Shown: positions 9,051 to 17,803 of the stretch, in pieces
How the letters are laid out: every line of letters starts with the position of its first letter
How positions within the stretch are numbered: the first letter of the stretch is position 1
DNA from: Amycolatopsis balhimycina FH 1894
Lineage (GTDB): Bacteria > Actinomycetota > Actinomycetes > Mycobacteriales > Pseudonocardiaceae
NCBI RefSeq assembly: GCF_000384295.1
Contig: NZ_KB913037.1
Location: 7,069,533-7,133,532, forward strand
DNA length: 64,000 bases
Reading direction: 5' to 3'
Notes under the pieces: generated by a model
Told to the model about the DNA's origin: nothing
Database searches by the model: none
Seen by the model: the letters and a program-made list of their open reading frames with translations, nothing else
Made by a program: the position numbers and the translations under genes

Positions 9051-9620
9051 TCAGGACAGGCTCTGCCAGAGGTCTTTCCATTCCCGGTAGCTGTCCCGGT
9101 CCGGGGACGGCGGCAGCAGGTGTGCGATCCGGTCCAGCTGGCTGACAAGGACCATCGGCGCGGCGAGCCGCCGGAGCTCGCCGAGGTCGGGTTCGCCGTG
9201 CCACCTCGCGACCGTGCGCCGGGCTTCCGCGGGGGGCCAGGGGAGTTCGGCGACGAAATCGGCCACCAGCCGTCCGGGCGACAGCAGCGCGAGCCCCGGG
9301 CGCGGCCCGACCTCGAGCAGGAGACTCGCGGAAAGGTGGAACCGGTCGGCGGTGACACTCGCGTGGGACAGCCCGCCGAAGGTTTCCGTCCACGCAAACA
9401 GGTTTGCGGCGACCTCGTCGCAGCGGGCCCAGTCGGCTTCGCCGAGTTCCCGGCAGTGCGCGACGAGCCCCTCGCGGAACAGCTCGCCGGCCAACGTCCA
9501 CTCCGCGTCGGCGAGCACCTCCGGGTCGGTCGCGGTCAGCTCCTCGACGTGGATCCGGGACAGCCGGTCCACCAGGTCCCGGAAGCTCATCACCTTGAGT
9601 TCGTTCAGGGAGGGGATCAC
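9051..9620 (-). CDS. Small acidic protein, candidate immunity protein of the ALF toxin
   Basis: 189 residues, no signal peptide or membrane segment, acidic and mostly helical (MSFRDLVDRLSRIHVEELT...). I recognise no family. GTG 9620 overlaps the stop of the 1,274-residue toxin-like gene by 4 bp (GTGA), with no independent promoter visible, so it is made together with that protein. A small cytoplasmic acidic protein directly after a polymorphic-toxin-like gene is the classic position of an immunity protein; this role is inference from position only. An internal ATG at 9590 would be an alternative start. 80 bp separate it from the next ALF gene. Confidence 0.75.
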   Translation of the reverse strand: MIPSLNELKVMSFRDLVDRLSRIHVEELTATDPEVLADAEWTLAGELFREGLVAHCRELGEADWARCDEVAANLFAWTETFGGLSHASVTADRFHLSASLLLEVGPRPGLALLSPGRLVADFVAELPWPPAEARRTVARWHGEPDLGELRRLAAPMVLVSQLDRIAHLLPPSPDRDSYREWKDLWQSLS

Positions 9621-12600
9621 GGGAAGTACACCCCGAAGGCTTCGAAGGCATCTCTGGCGATCTTCATGTATCCCCGTCCCCGTGAGCCGCTTCGCGGTGT
9701 CCTGTAGTGGCCGCTGGTCGGGTTGATGTCGAGCCCGAACACGCCGGGCCCGCCTCCGCTGATGGTCGCTTCGCCGGCGGAGAGGACGTCCGCGCCGCCG
9801 CTGAGCACCGGATGCTTGAGCTCGACCGTACCCACGTACTTGGGTATCACGACAAGCCGACCGTCCAGCAGCACCGCCCACTTCACTGTGATCGCGCCAG
9901 CCCCGATCAGATCCCGGAACTTCGGGGTGCCGAGTTCGATCGGCCCGACACCGAGCTCCCGCGCCTGCTGCAGCTCGTCCGCCAATCGCTCCGGCAGCCT
10001 GTTCCGCAACGGGAGGCAGATGAAGAACTCCGCGGCAACCTGGCTGGTGGAAGCCCGGCTCGCCGCGAGCCGGCCGCCGACCCGGCAGACCCGCCGCAGC
10101 TGGTCGAGCAGAACGGTCATCTTTTCGGCCAGCCGCGCGATCTTCTCGGACTTGGCGAGGTACTTGCCGAAGTTCACGATCACGGCCGTGATCGCCTTGA
10201 CGATCGCTTTGCCCTTGACGAACGGCAGAACCAGCCCGACGACGTTGACGACACTCCAGAGGCAGGCCTCGATGTTCCCGGAGCCGAGACATCGCTTGAA
10301 GTCGGGGATCCCGATGTACTCGAGGAGCACCTCGCCACCGACCTCGGCGAGGAAGCTGACGACGTCCTCGCCGTTCATGCAGCCCTGCTGGGCAGTGCGG
10401 TACTCCGTCAGGGCTGCTTCGCTGTCCGGTTCGGCGACGAGCTCGTCGATGTCCTCGACCGAAAGGCCGGGCAGGCAGCCGGCCAGCACCATCGCCTTGG
10501 CCTGCTGGATCTCGGCGTCCCGTTGCCGTTGGTCCTTCTCGGCTTGGTCGGCCGCACGCTGCGCGTCGGCCGCGGCGTCGCGGGCCCGCTGGGCCGCGTT
10601 CGACGTCTCCTGGGCGTGGGCCCTCGCCCGTTCCGCCGCCGCGGCGGCTTCGGCTGCGTAAGTCTCGGCCTGCGCAGCCGCTGCGTGAGCCGCCGCCGCG
10701 TCCGTTTCCGCCTGGGTGGCCGCGCCGCGCGCCGCGGCGGCCTGGCCTTCGGCGGCGTCCGCGGCCAGACCCGCGATCGCCGCGTCGGCACTCGCTTCGT
10801 TCGCCTTTTGCCGGGCCTTCACCGCGTTCTGGTGCGCTTGGGCGTCGTAGCCGTTGGCCATGTCCGCCGCGCCCCGGGCGAGGTCCGCCACCGACGCCGC
10901 GTTGGCTGCGGCTCGCGCCGCCTCCGCCACCGACTGCGCGGCCTGCGATGCCGACTTCGCCGCGTTGGCCGCCGCTTGGAACGCCGCCTTCGTGTCGGCG
11001 GCGGCGTTGTCGGCCGCCTGCTGGGCTTGGGTGGCGGCCGACTTGGCCTCGTCCGCCCGGGTCTGCGCGGCCTGTGCCTGCTCGTCTCCCGCGGCTTGCG
11101 CCTGGGCCGCCACTTCGGCGACGAAGTCGGCGTCGAGGTCGGCTCCGGTGAAGGGGGCGACCACGACGATCGCCGTGTTCGCCGGTGCCGTGATGGCGGC
11201 CGACGACGTTCGTGCGGCCAGCGCGGCGCGGCCGGCGAGACCGGCCTGGGTCGTGGCGGAGACGGCTTCGCGGAACGACTCGCCGGCGTTCTGCCCGGCT
11301 CTGGTGGCGGCGACCGTCGCCAGCCGCGCTTGCTCCGTCGCCTGCTCGGCGAGCGCGGCGGCGTTGCGGGCGTTGGCCGCGGCCTTGACCTCTTCCGCCG
11401 TCGCGGTGGCGGCCGCGGCGTTCGCGCGGGTGGCGGACACGTGGGTGGCGGCCGCGGCGGATTCGGTGTTGTCCGCGGCAAGATCCGCGTTCGCCGCGGC
11501 GTTCTCCGCTTCTTGCGCCGCGGCACGGGACGCGGCGGCGGCCGCGGTGGCCTTGGTCGCCGCTTCACGGGCCCGCGCGGCGGCGCCGGTCGCCCGGTTG
11601 GCGGCGTCCCGCGCGGCGACGGCGGCGCTTGCCGCGGCGCCCGCGTCGGCGCGAGCTTCCCGGGCCGCGGCCCAGGCGGGTGCTTCCTGCTCGGTTCCCC
11701 GCGCCGCGGCCGCGGACGCTTCGAGCGCCTGGGCGCGGGCCTCGGCGGCGTCCCCCTCGCGCTGTGCCTTCCACGCCAGGTCACGCGCGGTCTCGGCGTT
11801 CGACTCCTCCCGCCGGGCGGTGTCTTCGCAGCCGGCGGCGATGTCCTCCTGAGCTCGGGCGCGCGCCAGGTAGGCGGCGGCTTCACGCTTCTTCGCCTCC
11901 GCCTCGCCCCGCGCTTTGCGCGCCTCGGCCGCGGCCTGGTCGGCCTGCGCGCGGTAGCGGGCCGCCTCGTCGCGTCGGCGTTCCGCCTCCATGCGGGCCG
12001 TCCGGGCCTTGTCCGCTTCCTGCTCCGCCGCGTGGAGGGAGTCGTAGGTGCGTTGCAGGTCCTGCCAGGCTTGGTCACGGGCCGCCTGGGCGGCCAACCG
12101 GGCCTGGTTCGCGCGCTCGGCGGCGTCCTTGGCCGCCTTGGCCTGGTCGGCGGCCGCCGCGGCCAAGGCCGCGGCCTGGCGGGCGTGCTCGTCGGCGTGC
12201 AGCCGCCACTGCCGGGCTTCCTCCGCCCGGGCGGAGGCTTCGTCCTGGTGGCCGATGGCCGCGTCCGTGGCCGTCGTCGCCTCGACGGCGTGCTGCGCGG
12301 TCTGGCTCGCGAGCACCGCCGCCTGCGCGGCCGAGGACATGCCCTGGGCCAAGCGGGCCCAGTCGGCGCCGTAGGGCAGGCCCACCTCGATCAGGATGTT
12401 CGCTTCGGCAGTTGCCGCGACGGAGGCGCTCTGTGCCTCGGACGCCGCCTGCCCGGCGAAGTCCAGCTGCCGCTGGACCTCCTGGCGGACCAGGCTGAAC
12501 GACCCGGGGGAGTGGTGGCCGCCCGCGGTGTTCGCCGCCAGGATCTGAGCGGCCTGGCGGGCCGCGGTGCCCGCCGAGACCATCGCGTTCGCCGCGCGCT

Positions 12601-13441
12601 GCAACGACCGGATGCCCCGGCCGTTCGCGACCAGCAGGTTCTGCCGGGCTCGCGACGCGCGGGCCGCGCGCTGGGCGAGGTCGCTCGCCGCCTCGGCGGC
12701 CTTGTTCCGTTCTTCGAGGTCCTTCAGGTACTGCTCACGTGCCGCGGCGTCCCGTTGCGCGGCCGCGAGGTAGCCGCCGTTGAAGAACGCCACGATCGCC
12801 GCGTCCCCGGCCGCCAGGGCCTGCTGTGCGGCGAGCTTGACCTCCGGGCCGGCCGAGCCGGACAGGGCGGTCACCCGCGCCCGCAGCTCGTCGGCGCGGG
12901 CCTGGGCGTTGCGCCGGGTGCGCTCGTCCCGTTCGGTGGCGATGCCCCGGCCGTAGTCGAGGAAGGCGGCGCGGTCGGCGTCCGATCCGGCCAGCACCCG
13001 CTCGACCTCGGCGTTGAAGATCGGGCCGCCGGTGCCGCGGAGGTTCAGGACGGCTTCGCGGTTCAGCCGGGCCGTCTCGTTGCGACGGGCCTGCGCGCGT
13101 TGCTGCGCTTCGACCTCACCGGTGTCGAGGAACTCCCAGATCGCGTCCTCGGTCCCGGCGTCCAGCGCGGCCTGCGCCGCCGCGCGGACCTCGGGTTCTT
13201 CGGAGAGCTGGGCGATGTCGGAGACCAGCTTCCACAGCCGCGGGTCGAGCGGCTCGCCCGTCCCGGTCTCGCCGTCCCAGCCCGGGTATTCGGTGTGCGG
13301 AATCGGACGCGCCCCGGTGGGTGGCGGTTCGTCGGCGGTGACCGCGGCGGGCGCCGGGGTGACCGCTTCGACGTCGGTCGTGGTGAACACGGTGAACGCC
13401 AGCAAGAGCGCGAACACCTTCGTGACGAATCTGTGCGGCAT
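9617..13441 (-). CDS. Giant secreted ALF-repeat polymorphic-toxin-like protein
   Basis: 1,274 residues. Signal peptide (MPHRFVTKVFALLLAFTVF), then ALF-type repeats to about residue 280, then some 700 residues of Ala/Glu/Arg-rich coiled coil. A pretoxin-like module at about 1035-1090 (GGEVLLEYIGIPDFKRCLG, IEACLWSVVNVV) follows. The C-terminal ~130 residues are distinct: ELKHPVLSGG, AGEATI and DINPTSGHYR, with conserved-looking E1207, H1210, E1224 and H1245 that could form an active site. Streptomyces ALF proteins with the same coiled coil and pretoxin module end in varied toxin domains. The C-terminal family is not one I can name. The small gene overlapping the stop would be the immunity protein. 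ATG 13441 follows GGAGG. Confidence 0.85.
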   Translation of the reverse strand: MPHRFVTKVFALLLAFTVFTTTDVEAVTPAPAAVTADEPPPTGARPIPHTEYPGWDGETGTGEPLDPRLWKLVSDIAQLSEEPEVRAAAQAALDAGTEDAIWEFLDTGEVEAQQRAQARRNETARLNREAVLNLRGTGGPIFNAEVERVLAGSDADRAAFLDYGRGIATERDERTRRNAQARADELRARVTALSGSAGPEVKLAAQQALAAGDAAIVAFFNGGYLAAAQRDAAAREQYLKDLEERNKAAEAASDLAQRAARASRARQNLLVANGRGIRSLQRAANAMVSAGTAARQAAQILAANTAGGHHSPGSFSLVRQEVQRQLDFAGQAASEAQSASVAATAEANILIEVGLPYGADWARLAQGMSSAAQAAVLASQTAQHAVEATTATDAAIGHQDEASARAEEARQWRLHADEHARQAAALAAAAADQAKAAKDAAERANQARLAAQAARDQAWQDLQRTYDSLHAAEQEADKARTARMEAERRRDEAARYRAQADQAAAEARKARGEAEAKKREAAAYLARARAQEDIAAGCEDTARREESNAETARDLAWKAQREGDAAEARAQALEASAAAARGTEQEAPAWAAAREARADAGAAASAAVAARDAANRATGAAARAREAATKATAAAAASRAAAQEAENAAANADLAADNTESAAAATHVSATRANAAAATATAEEVKAAANARNAAALAEQATEQARLATVAATRAGQNAGESFREAVSATTQAGLAGRAALAARTSSAAITAPANTAIVVVAPFTGADLDADFVAEVAAQAQAAGDEQAQAAQTRADEAKSAATQAQQAADNAAADTKAAFQAAANAAKSASQAAQSVAEAARAAANAASVADLARGAADMANGYDAQAHQNAVKARQKANEASADAAIAGLAADAAEGQAAAARGAATQAETDAAAAHAAAAQAETYAAEAAAAAERARAHAQETSNAAQRARDAAADAQRAADQAEKDQRQRDAEIQQAKAMVLAGCLPGLSVEDIDELVAEPDSEAALTEYRTAQQGCMNGEDVVSFLAEVGGEVLLEYIGIPDFKRCLGSGNIEACLWSVVNVVGLVLPFVKGKAIVKAITAVIVNFGKYLAKSEKIARLAEKMTVLLDQLRRVCRVGGRLAASRASTSQVAAEFFICLPLRNRLPERLADELQQARELGVGPIELGTPKFRDLIGAGAITVKWAVLLDGRLVVIPKYVGTVELKHPVLSGGADVLSAGEATISGGGPGVFGLDINPTSGHYRTPRSGSRGRGYMKIARDAFEAFGVYFP

Positions 13442-13489
13442 TTCCGCGTCCTCCGTGAGGGGTGGGACGAAAAAAGAAGAAAGCGCTTA

Positions 13490-14563
13490 TCAGGGGAGTG
13501 AATTCCGCATCCGCGTTTCCCCGTCGACGGCTTGGCCCAGCACGCCGGCCCAGAACCGGGACTGCTCGGCCGCCCAGTCCTGTTCGGCCGCCCACGCGGC
13601 CCGCGTGGGATCGGCCGCATCGCGCACGGCCCGCCAGTTCGGCCCGGTCGCGGCCTGCGCGGCAGCGGCCACGGCCGCCCAGTTCGCGGCCTGGTCGCGG
13701 GCGACCTGCTCGGCATCCGCCCACGCGACGCGGGGCGCCGAAGTCCGCTCGCCGACCCGTTGCCAAGCCCGAGCCGCGGCTTCCCGCAACTGGACCGCGA
13801 TTTCCCCGGCGGCGTCGAGCGCGGCCTGCTCCGCCTCCCGCGCGTCGACGAGCAGCTGCCGGACCGTGGCAAGCCAGCGGGCCTCCTGCTCGGCGTCACG
13901 CAGGCGGTGTGCCTCCAGGTCGAGTTCCGCGCCGGTCGCCCAGCCGTAGGCGAAGAACTCGACGACGTCCGCGTCGGTGGCACCGGGCCGGGTGGCCCAG
14001 GCGGCAGCGGCGCGGACCTGTGCCCCGGGATCGTGCGTGGCCAGCGTGCGGACGTAGTGGCGGTCCGCTTCGGCGAGGGCTTCCTGCTGGCTGCCGTCCG
14101 CCTCCCTGGCGAGCCGGTCACGCTGCTCCGCGGCGGCGAATCCCTGGCGGACGAACAGCTCCCGATCCGGGTCGGTGCCCAGCAGGGCACGCTGCGCGGC
14201 CGCGTTGACCTCGGGTGCGTAGGTCGCGGTGTAGGTGAGGATTACCCGGCGGCAGAAGTCCGTGTTGACCGCGGCGGTCTCCGCCGCGCGTTGTTCGGCC
14301 GCGGCCAGCCCGTGGTCGAGGAACTCGAAGACGACGTCGTCGTCCTCGTCGGCCCACGCCACCCAGGCGTCGGCCCGCACCGCCGCTCGCGGGTCCTTGC
14401 CGGCCAGCCGTCGCACGAGTTTCCGCGCGGTGGTGGCGGGATCGGCCGTGGCGGCGAGCGTCGAAAAGTCCAATGTGGACGCTGAAGCAAGCGGAATCTC
14501 GTTTGCGCCGAAGAAGGCCACGGCAGCCAGCGCACCGCACAACAGGACGCGAAGCCGCGACAT
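13490..14563 (-). CDS. Secreted ALF-repeat protein, first gene of the ALF operon
   Basis: 357 residues: signal peptide (MSRLRVLLCGALAAVAFFG, cleavage near ASA), then ALF-type repeats (for example APEVNAAAQRALLGTDPDRELFVRQG) and a Trp/Ala-rich helical tail with repeated 'W...A' spacing (GPNWRAVRDAADPTRAAWAA). No C-terminal toxin, AbfB or LGFP module. The start at 14563 is preferred over ATG 14566 because GGAGG then has a 5-base spacer. 48 bp separate it from the giant ALF gene downstream, so the two are probably one transcript. Possible role: partner or scaffold of the large protein (inference). Confidence 0.8.
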   Translation of the reverse strand: MSRLRVLLCGALAAVAFFGANEIPLASASTLDFSTLAATADPATTARKLVRRLAGKDPRAAVRADAWVAWADEDDDVVFEFLDHGLAAAEQRAAETAAVNTDFCRRVILTYTATYAPEVNAAAQRALLGTDPDRELFVRQGFAAAEQRDRLAREADGSQQEALAEADRHYVRTLATHDPGAQVRAAAAWATRPGATDADVVEFFAYGWATGAELDLEAHRLRDAEQEARWLATVRQLLVDAREAEQAALDAAGEIAVQLREAAARAWQRVGERTSAPRVAWADAEQVARDQAANWAAVAAAAQAATGPNWRAVRDAADPTRAAWAAEQDWAAEQSRFWAGVLGQAVDGETRMRNSLP

Positions 14564-14583
14564 CATTGCCTCCCCCTCATGGC

Positions 14584-14608
14584 GATCGGGCGGGCAAAAC
14601 ACCCGATC
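14584..14608. promoter_or_regulatory. Leader hairpin upstream of the ALF operon
   Basis: Inverted repeat GATCGGG-N11-CCCGATC directly upstream of the ribosome-binding site of the first ALF gene. A plausible minus-strand -10 (TACGTT/TACGGA) lies just upstream, so the repeat would fall at the transcription start or in the leader. Operator or attenuator; not distinguishable by eye. The rest of the 195-bp divergent gap shows no further firm signal. Confidence 0.4.
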
Positions 14609-14760
14609 CGTACCAACGTAACATCGCGGTGAAGTGGTGATCAATCGGCCGTTCGGCCCACCGGGATTTGTCGTGATCCGATGAAGTCGGAGAACTTCCT
14701 TGTCTGCCTTTCGATTTTGTGGTTAACCTCCGAAAAGGACGATTCCGAGGGGGAGTCACG

Positions 14761-15366
14761 ATGGAACCCGCGTTCAAAAGACGCACCGCGCTGCGTGGCG
14801 CGGCCGTGCTCGCGGCCGGTGCCGCCGCGCCGGTCGGCGTCGCAGCCGCCGGCGATTTCGCCGAACTCGTCTGGCGGGCCTCTGCGCCCGGAATCAGCCC
14901 ACAGCCGTTCCGGACGAGGATAGTCTCCGGGATTCCCGCGGTCGTCGGCTACGGAACGTCCGTGACTCTCGGCCCGGTCATCGTGCAGGCGATCAGCCAC
15001 CCGAGCTTCCCCCTGATCGTCCGGAGCGCTGGATACAGCTCGGTGACCGCGACGGTCACCGGTACGGCGGTGGTGACCGACGCCAGGGGCCTTTCCGGCC
15101 GGGTGCCGGTGACGATCGTCTTCCCGCGCGTCACGGTGCCCACCACCGGGGTCGAGACCGTCCTCACCGGAACTGCCACCGTGACCGGAACGCCCCAGCT
15201 GCCCGCGGTCCGCAACCCCGGCACGATGAAGATCGAAGCGGAGACTCCCGTGCAGGGAGCCGTCACGTTGTTCAAGGACAGCGGGGCGAGCACATCGATC
15301 ACCAGCCTGATCACGCTCACCCCCAACACCCCGGTTCCCCCGGTCGCGACGATCGAGGTGCGCTGA
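14761..15366 (+). CDS. Small exported beta-rich protein, possible Tat substrate
   Basis: 201 residues. The N-terminus MEPAFKRRTALRGAAVLAAGAAAP contains a twin-arginine followed by a hydrophobic stretch, which fits a Tat signal, though the motif is not canonical. The mature part is Val/Thr-rich and beta-predicted (TVTGTAVVTDARG, VETVLTGTATVTG), similar in style to the other small secreted proteins at 19.6-24.4 kb. No named family recognised. ATG 14761 has GGGGGAG upstream. The protease-like gene begins 2 bp after its stop, so it is the first gene of a four-gene operon. Confidence 0.75.
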   Translation: MEPAFKRRTALRGAAVLAAGAAAPVGVAAAGDFAELVWRASAPGISPQPFRTRIVSGIPAVVGYGTSVTLGPVIVQAISHPSFPLIVRSAGYSSVTATVTGTAVVTDARGLSGRVPVTIVFPRVTVPTTGVETVLTGTATVTGTPQLPAVRNPGTMKIEAETPVQGAVTLFKDSGASTSITSLITLTPNTPVPPVATIEVR

Positions 15367-15368
15367 CC

Positions 15369-16886
15369 GTGCACATGGACACGAGAACGGCGGCCGCGCT
15401 CGACGAAGCGAAGGCCCGGCTGGCCGACGGGTACCTCGCCGACCCGAACGTCGTGGGCGTCGCCAAAGGATTCCGCACTCGCGGGGGTGAGCTCACCGGG
15501 GAACCGGTCGTGATCGCCCTCGTTCGCAAGAAACGCCGTGCCGCCTTGGTGTCCCGGAGTCGGCTGTTGCCGTCGACGGTCGGCGGGCACGGCGTGGACG
15601 TCGTCGAGACGGGGGAGTTCCGGTTCTCCGGCGCCACCGCCAGGGCAGCCGCGCCGGCGCCGATCGCGGAACGGCTCCGGCCCCCGCTGCAGGGCGGCAG
15701 CGTCGGCTCGCTCGCGGACGGCACCCTGGGCACCCTCGGCTGCCTGGTCCGCGACCGCACCGATGGTTCGATCTGCGTTCTTTCGGCCAACCACGTCCTG
15801 GCGAACTTCGCCGCACTCGAGAAGTACAGCGCCGCCGCGCCGGGCGCCGCGATCGTGCAGCCCGCGCCGCTCGACGGCGGCGCGGACGCCGGCAACACCG
15901 TCGCCCGGTTCAAGCGGGCCATCCCGCTCGTCAGGGGGGTGCCGAACAGCGCCGACGCCGCGATCGCCCAGCTGGAGCCCGGCATCGGCGTCAGCTCGAC
16001 GGTGGCGCGCAACCTGATGGCGCCGATTTCCCCGACCCACCCGGCGGTCGGGCTCGCCTTCCTCGCCAGCGCGCACGGCGGCACCTTCATGGCCAAGATC
16101 GACACCGTGCTGGCGCAGCTGGACGTCGAACTGCTCACCCCGGGTTCGACCGCGGCCGCGGTCGAGGGCCGCCGGATCGAGAAAGTCGGCCGCAGTTCGG
16201 GCTACACGTCGAGCGTCGTGCTGGACACGACCGCGACCGTGTTCGTCGACGGCTACCAGTTCACCGATCTGATCTACGCGCAGCGGTTTTCGCTCGTCGG
16301 CGACTCCGGGGCAGTCGTGTGCGAAGGCGGCAACGGCAGGACCTACACGCCGATGCCGGCGATCGCGTGCCGGATGCTCGGCGCGGCCGGGGCGTTGTAC
16401 GACCTGCCGCTGGCGAACGACAACGGCTATGTCGACCAGGCCAGGGACGAGTTCTTCGGGCAGAGCCTCGTCGGCAACCTCGTCGTCCGGCTCGTGTACC
16501 AGAACCTCGACGTCGCCGTGAACCGGCTCACCGTGGCGACCGTCAGCCCGGAGGAGAAGGCCGAGGCGCGGCGATATTACGACAAGTACCGCGGCCTCGT
16601 CATCGGCCTGCTCGGCGACCCTGGCTCGACCGTCCAGCTCACGCAGGAGAACGTGGACGACATCCGCGCGGTCTTCGCGGGGCTGTCGCCCGAACTGGTC
16701 ACCGTGGCCGAAAAGCAGGCGATGTGGGTGATCTTCGACGACGTGATCGCGCCCTCGGCCGGCTTCACGCGCACTCAGCTGCTGGACTCCATGAACGATT
16801 TGGCGGTGTACCAGCGAGTGGTGGCGGCGCTGCGGCAGATCCCGGGGCTCGAGGTCGACGAGACCTTCGGGTTCTCTTCCCGGTGA
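15369..16886 (+). CDS. Chymotrypsin-like serine protease homologue
   Basis: 505 residues with a recognisable trypsin-fold triad: His142 in LSANHV, Asp196 in NSADAAIA and Ser313 in VGDSGAVV. The first ~100 residues hold a conserved-looking domain (DEAKARLADGYLADPNVVGV) seen in other bacterial peptidases of this sort. The C-terminal ~130 residues are helical. There is no obvious signal peptide, which is unusual for this fold; the GTG at 15369 or ATG at 15375 could be the start. It begins 2 bp after a secreted-protein gene and overlaps the next gene by 4 bp (GTGA). Substrate unknown. Confidence 0.85.
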   Translation: MHMDTRTAAALDEAKARLADGYLADPNVVGVAKGFRTRGGELTGEPVVIALVRKKRRAALVSRSRLLPSTVGGHGVDVVETGEFRFSGATARAAAPAPIAERLRPPLQGGSVGSLADGTLGTLGCLVRDRTDGSICVLSANHVLANFAALEKYSAAAPGAAIVQPAPLDGGADAGNTVARFKRAIPLVRGVPNSADAAIAQLEPGIGVSSTVARNLMAPISPTHPAVGLAFLASAHGGTFMAKIDTVLAQLDVELLTPGSTAAAVEGRRIEKVGRSSGYTSSVVLDTTATVFVDGYQFTDLIYAQRFSLVGDSGAVVCEGGNGRTYTPMPAIACRMLGAAGALYDLPLANDNGYVDQARDEFFGQSLVGNLVVRLVYQNLDVAVNRLTVATVSPEEKAEARRYYDKYRGLVIGLLGDPGSTVQLTQENVDDIRAVFAGLSPELVTVAEKQAMWVIFDDVIAPSAGFTRTQLLDSMNDLAVYQRVVAALRQIPGLEVDETFGFSSR

Positions 16887-17803
16887 CCACGGCCGCGGAT
16901 CCGGTCCGATACCACCTCGCCCGGCTCGTCGGCGGGCTTTCCGCACCGCTGCGCGACGCCGTCGGCGGGCTTGTCGACCGGCCCGGCAAGCTCCTGCGGT
17001 CGCGGCTGCTCACCGCCTGCGCCGGGTTCGGCCGGGGCGACGCCGGGCGGGTGGCGCGGCTCGGTGCGGTCGTCGAACTGGTGCACCTGGCTTCGCTGGT
17101 GCACGACGACGTGATCGACCGGGCGACGGTCCGGCGCGGCGGGCCCGCGGTACACCGGGCCGCGGGGCCGGAACTGGCCGTGCTCGCCGGCCTGGCCTGC
17201 CTCTCGGCCGCCGGGACCGAGGCGGCCGACCTCGGCGAGGGCGTCGCCACGGCGGTGAACCGGACGGTGGCCGAACTGGCCCACGGCGAGCTGCTCGACG
17301 TCGAACGCGGCTTCGACACGGCGTTGTCCTTGCCGGACTACGTGGACCTCGTGCGGCGCAAGACCGGTGTGCTGTTCCGGCTGTGCTGCCTGCTCGGCGC
17401 CGTGGAGTCCGGAGTGGACAGCGCGGTCGTCGCGGCGCTCGCCGAGTTCGGCGCGGAATGGGGAATCGCCTTCCAGGTGCTCGACGACTGCCTCGACCTC
17501 GAAGCCGCGGGCGACGACAAGCCGGCCGGCACCGACCACCTGCTCGGCCTGTTCGGCGCGCCGACGCTGGCCGCCCTGCGCGCGGACACCACGGGAGAAC
17601 TGGGCCGGTTCCTGCTCGCGCCGTCGTTCTCGGGCAGCGACCTGCCGCGGGTGCGGGAGCTGGTCACCGCCCACGGCGGGCTGCGCGCCGCGCGCACCCT
17701 CGCCGGTGTCCACTTCGGACACGCCACGACCGCGCTGAGCCGCACACCGGACGGTCACGCGCGCCGCGCGCTGGCCGGGATGCTCGAAGCGAGCCGCTCT
17801 TGA
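16883..17803 (+). CDS. Polyprenyl (trans-isoprenyl) diphosphate synthase
   Basis: 306 residues. Adds isopentenyl diphosphate units to an allylic diphosphate. Both Asp-rich metal motifs are intact: DDVID at 75-79, followed by RATVRRG, and DDCLD at 201-205; GKLLRSRL near residue 36 matches the IPP-binding region. GTG 16883 overlaps the protease stop by 4 bp and its own stop overlaps the next gene by 4 bp. Product length cannot be read by eye. The neighbouring fusion protein carries a second, degenerate synthase domain, suggesting a heteromeric enzyme as in bacterial heptaprenyl diphosphate synthases. Confidence 0.92.
   Translation: MTTAADPVRYHLARLVGGLSAPLRDAVGGLVDRPGKLLRSRLLTACAGFGRGDAGRVARLGAVVELVHLASLVHDDVIDRATVRRGGPAVHRAAGPELAVLAGLACLSAAGTEAADLGEGVATAVNRTVAELAHGELLDVERGFDTALSLPDYVDLVRRKTGVLFRLCCLLGAVESGVDSAVVAALAEFGAEWGIAFQVLDDCLDLEAAGDDKPAGTDHLLGLFGAPTLAALRADTTGELGRFLLAPSFSGSDLPRVRELVTAHGGLRAARTLAGVHFGHATTALSRTPDGHARRALAGMLEASRS

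Noticed and set aside
9707..13501. Very long open frame on the plus strand (1,264 codons) opposite the ALF toxin gene
   Set aside because: Arg/Gly/Val-rich low-complexity translation expected opposite an Ala-rich coiled coil with very high third-position GC; no domain and no convincing start signals.
14949..16946. Long minus-strand frame opposite the protease-like gene
   Set aside because: Shadow of a strongly supported plus-strand gene with a catalytic triad; Arg/Asp/His-rich composition and no motifs.
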